Assembly (NCBI RefSeq): GCF_022581195.2
Contig: NC_061469.1
Coordinates: 7,062,501-7,126,500 of the forward strand
Origin: Helicoverpa zea
Lineage: Eukaryota; Arthropoda; Insecta; Lepidoptera; Noctuidae
DNA length: 64,000 nt
Direction of reading: 5' to 3'
Shown: piece after piece, positions 45,994-57,480 of the stretch
Numbering within the stretch: the first letter of the stretch is position 1
Layout of the letters: every line of letters starts with the position of its first letter
Translations under genes and position numbers: made by a program
The notes under the pieces: model-generated
What the model was told of the DNA's origin: nothing
What the model saw: the letters and a program-made list of their open reading frames with translations, nothing else
The model's database searches: none

Positions 45994-47110
45994 ATTAAGT
46001 AAGTAGTACAATAGTTTATACTTTATACCCATGAATAGGTTATCCTTAAATTCTTGGTGTCCAATCCCTTGCTGTTTTCAGTGCTTGATCTGGTAACTAA
46101 TTTATCTTTAATAACATATTGAGACAGTTATAATATCTTTCAAATTATTATTATTTTTTTTAAATATGTATTTGATGAATATTTCTTTTAGGACAACAAC
46201 AATATCCAAAAAATACATTTTTTTTTATTTGTTTCAGTAAGAAATGCAATCCAAAAATTTGAAGTAAATGAGATGAAAGGATTAACATGCAAAATAGAAC
46301 TGTGAATAAATGTACTAACACAAAGACAGGTTTGCAACCTTGGAAGGCTTTTATTCTATTTCGAAGGTAGTGGATCTGCCTGATTATGATAAAAGTCCTA
46401 AACTAATCAATATATTTTCATGCAGTTTTCGTCTACTTATAGGACAAGGAAGGAAAGTTATAACTTAATCATATAACTTGTACCTGCACGAAGTCAGGTC
46501 GTTAGTAGAGAATATAATAAAAGTATATACTTTAGCAATTAAAAGACTGTTGGTCTTTCCTAGAATGCTTATAAGTTCAGTACTGTGTGCTGCTATTTTA
46601 ATCAGCCAGTAGCGTCTTTGTAAATTTTATTTTAAACTCAGCTAGTTATTCTGTGATATAACTAATGAAATATATTTAGTTGTGGTCAGTTAAATGTTTG
46701 AAAATATGATTTATTGATCCAAGTGAGAAGTTTTTGTGCTATTAGTTATATAATAATTACCAAAAATATATTTATTTTAATTTATAACCATGTATTATTT
46801 CTTGAATCGATTTATTCTATCTATATTCTGTATAACAGGCTTATAAATTTATTGTTAGGCGGCACCTAGACAATCAGTTAAATTGCACATTCCATCCCCT
46901 TGTTTGACACAATTCATTTCAGTGCTATTACAGATGACTTAGTACAGTGACTTTTTGTAAGTGGTGAGGAAAAATAAAACAATGTTTTTTTCATAAGGTA
47001 TCATAAAAGTAGTATATTATGCAGTTTACATTTGAAATTAAACTTTACCAAAAATGTATTGAAAAAGTAGATAAACATTTTGTTTATATTATATATTTCA
47101 TTATCATAAT
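45994..47110. other. Convergent intergenic region, ISCA2 3' end to unrecognised gene 3' end
   Basis: This is AT-rich sequence with several AATAAA/TTTATT motifs that can serve as 3' processing signals for both converging genes. No further gene was recognised. Confidence 0.5.
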
Positions 47111-47210
47111 TCAGTGTTTTGACATGTTTATAGCAGCCCAAACATTATCAAGTTTGGCTGAAGGCAAAGTGATCATTGGTTCATTCTTATTGTTGGAGCT
47201 GGCAGCCGAT
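47111..47210 (-). CDS. Unrecognised small protein, exon 3 (last)
   Basis: The acceptor TTTATTTCAG (47220-47211) precedes this exon. One base completes a Gln codon, then the frame gives SAASSNNKNEPMITLPSAKL, DNVWAAINMSKH and TGA at 47113-47111. It joins exon 2 in phase. The C-terminal segment is polar (Ser/Asn-rich), then hydrophobic with one Trp. I do not recognise the family. Confidence 0.65.
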
Positions 47211-47447
47211 CTGAAATAAAAGTGATACATAGCTGAATGCTTATCAAATTGTTAGGTAAGTACCAACTACCTAACTAAATGGTGTTACAAAAATCTACAC
47301 TTTATCTGTGCTAATAACATATAGAGGAAACATTTTATTTTTGTTTAGACTCTAAAGGAAAGCAATTATTGAACCGATTTGAAAAATTCTTTCACTGTTG
47401 GAAAGTTAGACTATCCCCAAATATTTCACATTTTGGTGGATTTTTAG

Positions 47448-47510
47448 GGTCCCGTAAGTACCCAAAGGGTGAAACGGGGCCTTATGACTAAGACTGTTTG
47501 GATAAGAAAT
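47448..47510 (+). repeat. Fragment of the dispersed repeat family seen at 30503
   Basis: TTTTTAGGGTCCCGTAAGTA and CAAAGGGTGAAACGGGGCC correspond to the left end of the copy at 30503. It lies in intron 2 of the unrecognised gene. Confidence 0.55.
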
Positions 47511-47773
47511 GTCCTTCTTATCCAAACTATAAATAACATTGCACAATGTTTTCAGTTCAACTATCAATCAGAATATTGTAGCGGATTTTTGATCTTGTAA
47601 ACGTTCATTAAAATAGTATGACCTATCTTAATTATTCCTCCTGTTTTACCGATAGGAGTAATGTTTCGTAAAGTTTCTTTTTTTTTTGTATCATATAATA
47701 TTGTGAAATGTTGATCCTAATTCCTACATATGATGAAAGAAAAAAACTGTTATTCGGTCATATAGGTACTTAC

Positions 47774-47903
47774 TGCTGCAACTCCGCAGTGGAGTCGTGA
47801 GCATCGTTGATTTTCTTCACGTTATGAGGAGAATATCTGTTATACAGGCCCCAGATACTGTTCATCAACTTGCTGTTGTATTTCAATGGAGACCACTCCA
47901 TGA
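47774..47903 (-). CDS. Unrecognised small protein, exon 2
   Basis: The exon lies between the acceptor ACTTTTCAG (47912-47904) and a consensus GTAAGT donor (47773-47768). Its 130 bp equal two completing bases, 42 codons and two leftover bases. It reads MEWSPLKYNSKLMNSIWGLY, NRYSPHNVKKINDAHDSTAE and LQ. It is rich in Tyr and Trp (W-x16-Y spacing) and in basic residues. Reading straight through would stop at TAA immediately after the donor, so splicing is needed to reach exon 3. It has no recognised domain and no signal peptide. Confidence 0.68.
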
Positions 47904-48075
47904 CTGAAAAGTATAATAATTAGGTGTAGGTAAGCACGTAACATAAAGCTAATATTAACTAAGTCCCTACTTAGTGCATATCCATCGTCCATTCATCTTA
48001 TGTCGCTTTGCAGTTGTGTTACGAGTAGGTACGGCAGATCGCACGGCGGGGGAAAAAGTCCCTCTTGAGCGCCCT

Positions 48076-48756
48076 GGGGCCCGATTCTCCTAATTTTACT
48101 TAAGCAACATTCGATTGATGTTCGACTCGATTCGACTGAGATCCGATCCCGACTCGATTACGATTGAAGCGTATGTGGCATTCCGCTATTTTTTCTTTGA
48201 AATAAACGTTTTTATCCTTTTCTGTCATTCAATAATGAATCATTTTGTCTGCAAATGATTTACGATTGCAAAATGATTGTACAGCAAACTACCGTATAGA
48301 TAGGGCTGCCATCCGTCCGGGTTTCCCCGGATTTGTCCTCGTTTGGAGGCCGTCCGGGGGCCGTCCGGGCGGGGTTTCAAGAAGTGTCCGGGGAAAACCC
48401 GGACACTTTTCATGTAAGGAAGCACCTCATTGAATTTAAGTATATTTTAATAGTAAATGGATTACAAATTAGGTATTATTTTGTTTAAAAAAATGGTACT
48501 CGTTCGGGGAAAAATGCGATTTACGCCAAATGTCCGGGTTTTTTTAGTGTTTGTCCGGGTTTGGCGAAATTCGAGATGGCAGCCCTACGTATAGACCAAA
48601 ATTACCAAAATAGCAGACCAATCGCACACCAATCAAATGTCAATCGAATACGATTGGTCTTTTATTAGTAGCAGAATGCCCGATATGGTTAAAACTGCTA
48701 TTGCGATCATATTGCGATTCGATTTTGACATTATTAACTTAGGAGAATCGGGCCCC
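48076..48756. mobile_element. MITE family 'GGGCCCGATT', copy 4, with a nested hAT-type MITE
   Basis: The ends are GGGGCCCGATTCTCCTAATT and TTAGGAGAATCGGGCCCC. The copy is split at 48300 by another element and resumes at 48588. It lies in intron 1 of the unrecognised gene. Confidence 0.85.
48301..48587. mobile_element. hAT-type MITE nested in another MITE
   Basis: The 8-bp duplication CGTATAGA (48293-48300 and 48588-48595) is exact. The termini TAGGGCTGCCATC and GATGGCAGCCCTA are perfect inverted repeats. The 287-bp interior is unusually rich in CCGG/GTCCGGG words. Excision would restore the host MITE sequence ACCGTATAGACCAAAAT. Confidence 0.92.
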
Positions 48757-49101
48757 TGTATCATGTAGATACCGTGCCAATTTCCCAATCGTGTCGGAAC
48801 CAACTGGATATAGATATGGAATGCTGCCTCTCTTAATTCGAATGAGTTACTCTCAGCACCCTGGCTATTCTCTACTAGGTACCTAGGTGTGCTTTTACGA
48901 GACACAAAAGAACTATGACATATATGTAGATGGTCGTCTGCGGGGTCAGCGGAGTTTTGTGGTATAATGGATCTGCGGTAAGTAGGTAGGTAAGTCTTGG
49001 ACCTTTGTTACTATACGTACGGCAAAGTGGTGAAGTTACAGACCCAGGTCGTTACTTGCTAATACATTCTTACCCAATAAGACAAATATAGTTAAACTTA
49101 C

Positions 49102-49219
49102 ACGTAGTGTTGAAAAACTTGGTAGATTCGTTCCCCTTGGTCTTGTTAGATATCTTCATATCACGCTGTGTGTCGCGGATGCGACTAGCAGAGAACGCGG
49201 AGGGTGGAATTGAAGCCAT
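49102..49219 (-). CDS. Unrecognised small protein, exon 1
   Basis: The ATG at 49219-49217 starts MASIPPSAFSASRIRDTQRD, then MKISNKTKGNESTKFFNTT, and ends one base into the next codon at a consensus GTAAGT donor (49101-49096). With exons 2 and 3 the CDS is 348 bp (118+130+100), encoding 115 residues with every phase matching. The N-terminus is Ser/Arg/Lys-rich and not clearly a secretory signal. Same strand as SDHA, about 3.2 kb downstream of it, but probably transcribed separately. Exact phase agreement at three exons with consensus splice sites argues for a real gene. Confidence 0.68.
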
Positions 49220-49264
49220 GCTTTTGATTTGACAAGCTGTAACATTTTATTTAGTGTTTATCCG

Positions 49265-49510
49265 TTTACTTGGAGCCTTTTCCCAGCTAGGTTGGGTTCG
49301 ACTTCCGATCTAACCGGATGCAGCTGAGTATCGGTGTTTTACAGAGTGACTGGCTATCTGACCTCTACAACTCAGCTAGCTGGGCAATCCCAAGTGTGGC
49401 TGGTTGTCAGACTTTATGGCTTCTGACTAACCAAACAAATAAACGCAGTATACAGGGGCACTCTCTATTCGTTCACTCTCATAGTCCGATAGAACGGAAA
49501 TACGAAATCC
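49265..49510 (-). mobile_element. 5S-type SINE fragment fused to tRNA-SINE debris
   Basis: TTTTCCCAGCTAGGTTGGG, ATGCAGCTGAGTATCGGTG and CTATCTGACCTCTACAACTC belong to the 5S-type family (minus orientation). From about 49440, GCACTCTCTATTCGTTCACT and CGATAGAACGGAAATACGA match the interior of the SINE at 35966-36279. Confidence 0.55.
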
Positions 49511-52404
49511 ACTCAGCAGTCTACCTACGTGAGTTTCGTGTATTTAAGATATGTAGGTACCTAAGTACCTACTGAATAAATATTCTTTGCTAAATAAATA
49601 CCTAGGTAAATATTTTTCCAAAATCCAGATTGAAATTAATTGGAATAGAGTACTTACCTAGGAGTTGGTGTACCAAGAGCACTACCACCAATACGGACTA
49701 TATTTAAATTGTACTAAACCCAAAAATACTAAAACTATGAAACCAAGGAAGTATCATGGAACATCATACCTTTGCACAAGTTGAAGAAAATTGTCTCGAG
49801 CGTCAAATTGTTTAGAGCTTCAATCTTGAGGCCGCTAGCAAGAGGGCCTCTGCACACACCGTATGTGTTCCTTGGTTTTATTGTGCCAAACAGCACCATG
49901 TAATCTCAGTATAGTTTTCAAAAAGAAGGGAAGAGAAGCACCGAGCACTGGGATTCAACTGAATCACAAGACGTCAAAGATATGACTGCTCAAAATGGCT
50001 GCGACATGACCCCTGAGGGAGTTATCAGTTGCTAGCGAGCCAGCGACGTAATGCATCATTATAATTGTACCGAATGTCCAAGCTTTTCAAGATAACGACA
50101 CCATTTTAATAATTTTGAGGAATTCAGTGTTATAATGTTTGGTATCTGGCAACTAAAGACAGTGTTCGTAACCAAAATTATCCTTATATCAAAATAAATT
50201 ACCTTTTATATGATTTACCTAGTCTGGAAATTATAGATAGAGGGACTATAATTATTGTAAATTATCTATTTTTGCTTTCTTTAATAAGATCATATTTATT
50301 ATTTAAATAAATTGTCTTTATTTTTCTTGGAGCAAGTTATACATTATTTGAGAGGAATTCAATCAATTAGACATTAGTACAAAGACCAAAAAGCTTTAGT
50401 TTGATACGTGTTTGGGCTACGTGTCGTAGTTAAAAACGTGAAGGGCTCCACTTCTCGCCAGCCCCATAGATAAGAAAAAGCAAGACAAGAGCTTTAGCCT
50501 GACTCAAATGTCTACCAGATCTCAGGGTTATTTGAATATGGTATTCGTTTTTTTTCAGTGACCATTTCGTTTCGATAAAATTTGGCACACAGCTAGAGAG
50601 ACAGTATAGTACAATGCCCAGTTACTACGTAATTTATAAAATAGCAGTAAAAACACGAAAGAAATGTGCTGTTTCTATTATTATTTATATTTAATATTTT
50701 ATACATAATTGTCTTAACATCTACACAGTGTTGTACATTCTTGATTTGTTTAAATTTCATTGTAATACTGAACATGAAATAAAATTTTCACAACATATTT
50801 AACATTATTAATTTATTTATCTTAAAATGCGTTACAAAGATACTAACCATTACAAACACTAAGAGAAACTTAAACAGTTTGAGACAAAACTCGGCATTCC
50901 TGTTTAGCTCAAGATTGTTAAAATATTTTGACAGAAACGACGATTCTCGTAACTAAAATCCCCACGGAGAAACATATCATATAAAAAATCCTGCCAGATA
51001 AAGTTGTTCCATTATTAAACTGCAGGAGTACTTTGTATACAAAAGGGGTGCTCATCGGTACCATGCGTCAACAATACATTTCTTAAGTACCTGGGGGCTG
51101 CTGAAGCCAGTATAAATAATATAAAATCATAATAAATGCTGATATTTATTATTAACGAAATATATAACAATATATTTGTCCATGATTAAAAATAAGAGCC
51201 AAGTATCAATATGAACAGAGACGTTACATCTGGCACAATAACATTTGTACTGTAGGACGATATCGGAACTTGCTTGACGAGTGTTAGTTGTGTTTACGTT
51301 TCATTTAGAGAGTATTGTTTCTGTAAAAGATTGTTACGCTTAAAACCATGCTACGCTAAAAATAAATAAACATAAATAGTGGCATTTGAATGAACACTAA
51401 ATGGGCAGGGCAGAGTCGTGCGTTGACAATACTGAACAGCTCAGTCAGCACCCGTGTTGAGAAAATTATAATTAATACCTGAAAACAAAAGAATAAATAA
51501 AATCAGTACCCCTATATTTTTGCAATTACATATCTTGTTATGCATGATCTGATGTCTATAATTATTTGTGAATTATAAACTACTTGTAATGGCCTAATTC
51601 AGTAATTCGTGCTACGAAAAAAAAATCTATCTTCTAAGCTTTATTAGCATTAAAGTAACAAATAAATATAACATCCAGCCATAAACTGTAACGAATTGTC
51701 AAAAATAGTTGGCTTAAACCTAAAATTACAAACAGTGAAATTAAAATTGTAATAAGGCGCCACAAATAAATAATTTTCTAAGACGGTACCCTGAGCAAAT
51801 GACCTTGAGCCTCTGCGCCATACAAACTCGGCGCAAGAAATACGTAGCGAGAACGCTCATATTTTGGTTTAAAATGTTTATAAAATAAAATGTTCGTGTT
51901 TTGAAACAAATAAAACTACCATAATGTTCGTTATTAAATTACCTATCTATTAGTTTAGGTAGCAAATAAAAATAATAGTTACTTTACGAAGAGATGCATC
52001 TTATTAGTGATTATTTCTCATTTCTGTGGTTTCGTTGTGACCCTCTAATTAAACATTACGATACTTAGAAAAAAAAAGAAAACTACCATTTTGGAGTCAA
52101 GATTATGTAGAAATTTAATGTATTTTTTATTAGAAGGTATTGCTATTGGATAAAGAGAAGTTGACTCCGAAAAACTGCACAAAAAACGACTGCCGCTGCG
52201 TTTTGCACGGGAACGCGCCTTAAATAAAACATATAATTTTCTTGAGTCTTTTCGGCCCTTTTGAGAGTCAGAACTACTCACAGTTTATGGAACTTATATT
52301 TAATTTTTCTTGCATATTATTTACAATGGCGGACGTTTTCTACCAGTCTACCTTTGGGTGGCGTTTATATTGTGTTATACTTACGTAACGTGAACTAGGA
52401 ACGT
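49511..52404. other. Intergenic sequence and SDHA 3' region
   Basis: I see no coding exon here. The part just below 52405 is the SDHA 3' untranslated region on the minus strand. TTTTTTATTAGAAGG near 52120-52135 contains an AATAAA on the minus strand and could end the transcript. The rest is AT-rich. Confidence 0.5.
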
Positions 52405-52560
52405 CTAGTAAGTCCTGATGACGGGCGGCACAGTCTTGCACTCTTGCGCGTCGAGGGTCTGGTCGATAACGGGTCTGTACGAGAGCTCCGTCTTGCCTGT
52501 AGCCGGGTCTGTGGTAGCCAGTGTGTGCTTTCTCCAGTGTTTCTCGAATGGCAGCTTAGT
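52405..52560 (-). CDS. SDHA: SDHA last coding exon (C-terminus)
   Basis: After the acceptor TACCATTCAG the frame reads TKLPFEKHWRKHTLATTDPA, TGKTELSYRPVIDQTLDAQE and CKTVPPVIRTY, then TAG at 52407-52405. FEKHWRKHTL and the VPP-IR-Y ending are diagnostic of eukaryotic SDHA, the FAD-bearing subunit of succinate dehydrogenase (complex II), which oxidises succinate to fumarate at the matrix side of the inner membrane. The exon begins in phase 0 directly after SKPLEGQ of the exon at 58564, with no residues missing. The 6-kb intron between them holds the DIRS-type element. Confidence 0.97.
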   Translation of the reverse strand, partial: TKLPFEKHWRKHTLATTDPATGKTELSYRPVIDQTLDAQECKTVPPVIRTY

Positions 52561-52879
52561 CTGAATGGTAATTATAATATATCATTTTTAGTACTGGTAT
52601 CAATCTTCATTGTGACGAAGTGTAAGATCTTTATCAGTATAATCCTGCCCTTATCCCAATTGTATGTTTTTTCAAAGATATATCAAATCGGGTGGCGAAC
52701 AAAATGGTGAAAATTCTGGATCAACGTTTAAGACAAAACATCGTTAGAAAACTGTATTATATAACTGTACGATATTACTTTCATACTACATAATAAATAA
52801 ATACATGAAAAAAATAATAATATTGGTTTCTTTGTCTACTTTATAGCTGGTATCAAACAGGTTATTAAATTCTTGACCG

Positions 52880-53041
52880 TTATTTGAAGCTTACTAGTTT
52901 GAGATAGGCACCTACGTGTTTTCCGCTTTTATCTCCGTCCTTTTCTACCCCATATCTTGCATCTCTCTCGCACACCGACCAGTTTCACTCCCCACCAGGC
53001 AGGAGGCGACGAGTGTTCTCGGCGGCCACAGTTCGTCATTG
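52880..53041. repeat. Left inverted terminal repeat of the DIRS-type element
   Basis: It begins TTATTTGAAGCTTACTAGTT and ends CACAGTTCGTCATTG. By eye it is the exact inverse complement of 57962-58123. Confidence 0.93.
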
Positions 53042-53518
53042 GCGTCTTGTTTTCCGCCCGAGAAGGTTGTCTAACCAACCGCTGTAGTATTTCGTTGAAA
53101 AATAAACTCAGTGCTCTCGCAGAACACAGGTGAGTTTATAATATTTTATACAATTTGTTAACGGTTTTACCGTTCGATATTCGATTTTGCGAAATCAAGT
53201 GTTAATATTTTGTACATCTACCCCTTTTTTGTCACGAGTTTCTTCCGTGTACTTTTTTTTCAGTAATTTGTTTTCAGAATGAGTGACTTATAAAGCAAAT
53301 ACAGATGCGGTAAATAATAAAGCTACCACAGCCCGTGCACGTGACTATGGAAAAGAAAGCAAGCCCGAAGTTCCTAAGGCACCTGTGGCCCTAGTTCAAT
53401 CCTGCAAGGCGTTCAACGGTTTGACAAAAAAGAATGGTGTGAGGTGCGGTCCAACCAGCATCTCCTTAGTTCGGACTGATCACTACCGCACTTGAAGAGG
53501 GCTGATGGTGTCAAGAAA

Positions 53519-53845
53519 GCTTTTCGGCCTTGAAAGACTTGGTACGCTCCCCTCGGACTACCAGTAAGTCTGTTAGCCACCTCCCATGGGGGTCGGCTCA
53601 TTATCACGGCGTGTGATGGTTTTCGGCCTTGAAAGACTTGGTACGCTCCCCTCGGACTGCCAGTAAGTCTGTTAGCCACCCCCCGTAGGGGTCGGCTCAT
53701 TATCTCGGCGTGTGATGCTTTTCGGCCTTGAAAGACTTGGTACGCTCCCCTCGGACTGCCAGTAAGTCTGTTAGCCACCCCCCGTAGGGGTCGGCTCATT
53801 ATCTCGGCGTGTGATGCTTTTCGGCCTTGAAGGACTTGGTACGCT
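53519..53845. repeat. 99-bp tandem repeats in the DIRS-type element
   Basis: TTTTCGGCCTTGAAAGACTT starts at 53521, 53620 and 53719, with a variant at 53818, giving a period of exactly 99 bp. Units also share GGTACGCTCCCCTCGGACT and GTCGGCTCATTATC. As 99 is a multiple of three, the array is open on both strands (33-residue repeats). It sits where DIRS elements carry a gag-like ORF. Confidence 0.9.
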
Positions 53846-54175
53846 CCGCCTAGGACTGCCAGTAAGTATGTTAGCCACCCCCCACAGGGGTTGGCTCATT
53901 TTCACGGACCCGCGCAGGGTACCAATCTTGCATGTTGCGAGACGCAGCATCATTACAAAGTGGGGACCAGTAAGTATACTAGCCACCCCCCACAGGGGTC
54001 GTTTCATTATCACGGACCCGCGCAGGGTACCAATCTTGCATTTTGCGAGTCGCAGCATCATTACAAAGCAGGGACCAGTAAGTATACTAGCCACCCCCCG
54101 CAGGGGTCGGCTCATTATCACGGACCCTCGCAGGGTACCAATCATGCATGTTGCGGGTCGTACCATCATTGCAAT
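53846..54175. repeat. 108-bp tandem repeats in the DIRS-type element
   Basis: CCAGTAAGTATACTAGCCAC-type units start at about 53859, 53967 and 54075, a 108-bp period. They carry CACGGACCCGCGCAGGGTAC and GCAGCATCATTACAAAG. They share the core AGTAAGT...TTAGCCACCCCCC with the preceding 99-bp array, so one array seems derived from the other. Confidence 0.85.
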
Positions 54176-54429
54176 CTACCCTCGCAGGGTGGCTTTTTGG
54201 ATCGACTTTCGAAGAGTCGCCATTATAACCTTCCCTCGAAGGGAAATGGTAATCACACTCACGCTGAATGGCGTGTGACGCAAAACTCTAAAAGCTCCCT
54301 TGGGATATCACGAGTAAATTACAATAGGAACCATGTCCAACAGAGGAAACAGAAAGCGTCCAGGACCGCAGGCGGACTTTGATGCGTCCAACAAGGCACG
54401 TAAGTTATGACTTTCCAGGCGGGTTGCCT

Positions 54430-55320
54430 AACATTATATCAAGACCAATGGAAAGAAATGGGAGCTCCGCCTTTCTTGTCAAAAATAATAACTGGGTATC
54501 GCATACCATTGGCCAAGAGCCACCTTTGATAGATAATGCCAGATTTGACCAGAGAGTCCAAAGAGATGGATGTCGTCATATCCCAAATGATAAAACAAAA
54601 AGTTCTATTGATAGCTGCAAATTCTGCCAGCTTTCTTTCCAATATGTTTCTTGTGCCCAAAAGGCGACGGAAAGAACCGTCCAATACTCAATCTCAAGGT
54701 TCTCAACAAGTTCATAATTACGGAACCCTTCAGTTTAATAAATGTTTTTCGGGTGCTAGAGTTTCTTCAGAAAGACGAATGGCTGTGCAAGTGGATCTCG
54801 CCCAGGCTTACTTCTACCTTCCGGTAGCCGGAGGTCACAGACATGTTCTTCGACTAGTATACAGAAGAAGACTGCTTCAGATTACGTGCCTACCATTTGG
54901 CTTAAGCACGGCACCCAAGACCTTCGCCACAGTGACCAATTTGGGTGGCTCAAACTTTGAAAACTCAAGGGTTACTTATAATTGTGTATCTCGATTTTCT
55001 GGTGGCTCACCAAGATATATTTGCCTACTTTGGGATCATTTGCACCACGTTTTGGATGGCAAGTGAATAAATCGCAAGCATTATCAACAAGATAATGACA
55101 AAACGCACTACGTGACAAACAGCACGACAAACTTAGAAGACCTGCATAGCTTGATAGGACTTTTAAACTTCGCAAGTTTTCGTTGTTCCATACGGCAGAC
55201 TGCATTACCGGGCTCTCCTCACTTTCCTCAATGCAGTGTTGAACAGCAATCTATACCTACCCTATTCATGGAACCGTGAGCCAAACGGTGAACAAACCAT
55301 AAAAAGGGTTCTTATAAGTC
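54430..55320 (+). pseudogene. DIRS-type reverse transcriptase remnant
   Basis: Plus-strand motifs in order: AFLVKNNNW and a QEPPL region, LTRESKEMDVVISQMIKQKV, SNMFLVPKR, then RMAVQVDLAQAYFYLPVAGG (the aspartate-bearing catalytic strand A), RLLQITCLPFGLSTAPKTFA (the conserved PFGL-S-AP-F block) and EDLHSLIGLLNFASF. This is the layout of DIRS/Ngaro-type reverse transcriptases. The region after TNLGG is frameshifted and the YxDD strand is not intact. Confidence 0.85.
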
Positions 55321-55564
55321 ACGATTGAAGTAATGATCATATTTTATAAAAATAACTACGAAAGTAATATACTGACAACATTAGAAATGATATTTTAGAA
55401 CGATGTCTGTGGAACTTATGCAATCTTTTCAAACTTAATTGAAATCAAATATGTATAATAAATGCCGTAAATTATTTTCTTAATTTTAATGAAATATGTA
55501 GTAAATCGTTTACATGTAAAATGAACCTAGAAGTCTTGACTGTCATACATAGAACCCTACTTAA

Positions 55565-55700
55565 TTGAAGACCACGATACTAAGAACATTTTACATAAAA
55601 ATGTGACGTTTTTGTCATCGGTCGGGTTATACCCACCATTTTGAAAAAGTGTCATTCTTTGGTTACATTGTGGGCTCACGGCTCGGTGAATGGAGTATAG
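55565..55700. mobile_element. MITE fragment inserted in the DIRS-type element
   Basis: GTCATCGGTCGGGTTATACC and TTTTGAAAAAGTGTCATTCT correspond to 62846-62895, the right flank of the nested element at 61.7-62.9 kb. A GGAGTATAG end-like phrase follows at 55691-55699. It separates the reverse transcriptase from the RNase H region. Left boundary unclear (the foreign stretch may begin near 55320). Confidence 0.6.
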
Positions 55701-56200
55701 CAATGTTGAACCTACCAGCAGATGCCTTAGCAGATCTAAAGTGGTGGCTGGTCAGCTGCCACCAAACCTTGGATATTCATTCGCCACTTCCCTGTCACCT
55801 TATAACCACTAACGCCTCCGATGTAGGATGGGGGCACAACTGAACGGAACTCCCGTAATGGGTTCATGGAACGAGAGAGAAAAAGGCTTTCACTGCGATC
55901 TGAAAGAGATGCTTGCAGTATTAACTGGAAAATCACGGCAAGTTGCTAAAGAGATCAACAGCCATTTTTCAATGCAAAAATGGGACTGTGGTGTCATATC
56001 TAAGAAATCAAGGTGGCACCCGATCAAGGAGCCTACCGAACTTGACGTACAGAGTATTCAGTTATCTTGAGCTGTATCAAATCTATCACGTCGTGAATCA
56101 TATACCAGCCCTATTCAACAGTCAGGCAGACCATCTCTCCCGACACAAACCTCCACCGGAGTGGCATCTTGTATCAGCAGTGGACCTACTTGCCTCGAAG
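55700..56200 (+). pseudogene. DIRS-type RNase H remnant
   Basis: DALADLKWWLVSCHQTLDIH is followed by LITTNASDVGWG, where the aspartate in NASDVGWG is the first RNase H catalytic position. Then come GSWNEREKGFHCDLKEMLAV and, after frameshifts, HVVNHIPALFNSQADHLSRH, the end of the domain with its (A)DxLSR motif. This order, with W-N-EREKGFH, is typical of DIRS elements. Confidence 0.85.
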
Positions 56201-56929
56201 CGAGCCCAGGGACACATAGTTGTGTACTACGTGCCCCTAGATCTGAAGGACCCGAAAGCGGGGTTCCACGATGCCTTTTTCTCAAGTTTTGACTTACCCG
56301 CTAGCATGGGTATTACCGCCACCTTACCTTATACCGTAGGTCCTCAGTCATCTCAATTCAGGAACGGGAGTTAATCTCATAGTAGTTCCTTCGGTGGCAC
56401 CAGGTATTTTGGCGAGCAGATTTGAAGTCCCGATCATTAGCAGTACCCTACACACTGATGAACCTCGAGCAGAAACCGATAGACACAGCAACGGGGATAC
56501 CCCCTGCCAAGGTCAGGGAAATGGGGGGGGGGGAGGGACAAGGAGTCTCTCCGACTGAAGTCTTCTTCAATCCACACGCAACACTTATCAATCAGCTTGG
56601 AGTCGATGGTTAAATTGGGGCGAAAAGTATGAAATTGGATCCTATGAATCCTTGAATCCCTATTTGGACCTATACTTACCCAATTTTTAGCAGACTTACA
56701 CATAGTAAATAAACTAACATACAATACTATTTTATTACACAAGTCAGTTATAGCTACACTATGCAATGCAGAAACCACTGGAGAGCTAGGTTCACACGTT
56801 CTAGTCGGACACAATTTAAAATCAATAGCGCTGAGCAAACCTGTTCCCCGGGAAGCCGTCCATCTGGAATAATGACCAATTGGTAACCTACTTAAGTGCA
56901 GTAAACGTAGACGAGAATAATCCATTTGC

Positions 56930-57480
56930 AACTTCCAGGCACACTGCTGCTCTTTCTTTTGCTAGCTTGTTTCGGAAAGGCGAGTCCATGATCTTTCCTT
57001 GCTTGCAATAGACCCAGAACATTTCAAAAACAACAAAGATAATTTAATCTTATGGCCAGTCTTTGGCTCTAAGACCGACAGTTCTAGTCATAGGCAGTCG
57101 GGTTGTTGTTTGATGGATAATCAGGAAAATATAAATCTAAGTCCAGTGTATTGGGTCAGAAAGACTAAAGCCTTGTTAGAAGATAGACGGACATCGGCTA
57201 ATTCCTTAAATTTATTTATATCCGTTAGAGGCCAACCAAAGGCAGGCACCCGAACGATGATGCGGGTGGATTAAGACATTGTTAAAAGAGGCAGGAATAA
57301 CTACAACCCCAGGAAGCTTCCACTCGGCGGTAGCGTCAAAATCTGTGTTGACAATATACTTTTGGACGATATATTAGCAAAGGGTAATTGGCGATCAGGC
57401 AATACATTTGCCCATTTTTACAGAAGGGAAAGATACCCACTAAATAGAAGTAGCAAGTTATCTCGATTATTTAATTAATC
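56930..57480 (+). pseudogene. DIRS-type tyrosine recombinase remnant
   Basis: Plus-strand blocks: ASLFRKGESMI near 56965, LAIDPEHFKNNKDNLIL, VYWVRKTKALLEDRR, FISVRGQPK, then TLLKEAGITTTPGSFHSAVA near 57280. After a frameshift comes DDILAKGNWRSGNTFAHFYR with the candidate nucleophilic tyrosine. The HSAVAS and W-S/G-T-F-FY blocks are hallmarks of DIRS recombinases, which replace the DDE integrase of LTR elements. Confidence 0.82.

Noticed and set aside
52444..52710. 88-codon plus-strand frame
   Set aside because: It is the antisense shadow of the last SDHA exon.
53413..54382. Long open frames on both strands (up to 163 codons) with internal peptide repeats
   Set aside because: They arise from 99- and 108-bp tandem repeats, whose period is a multiple of three. 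No start context or family support.
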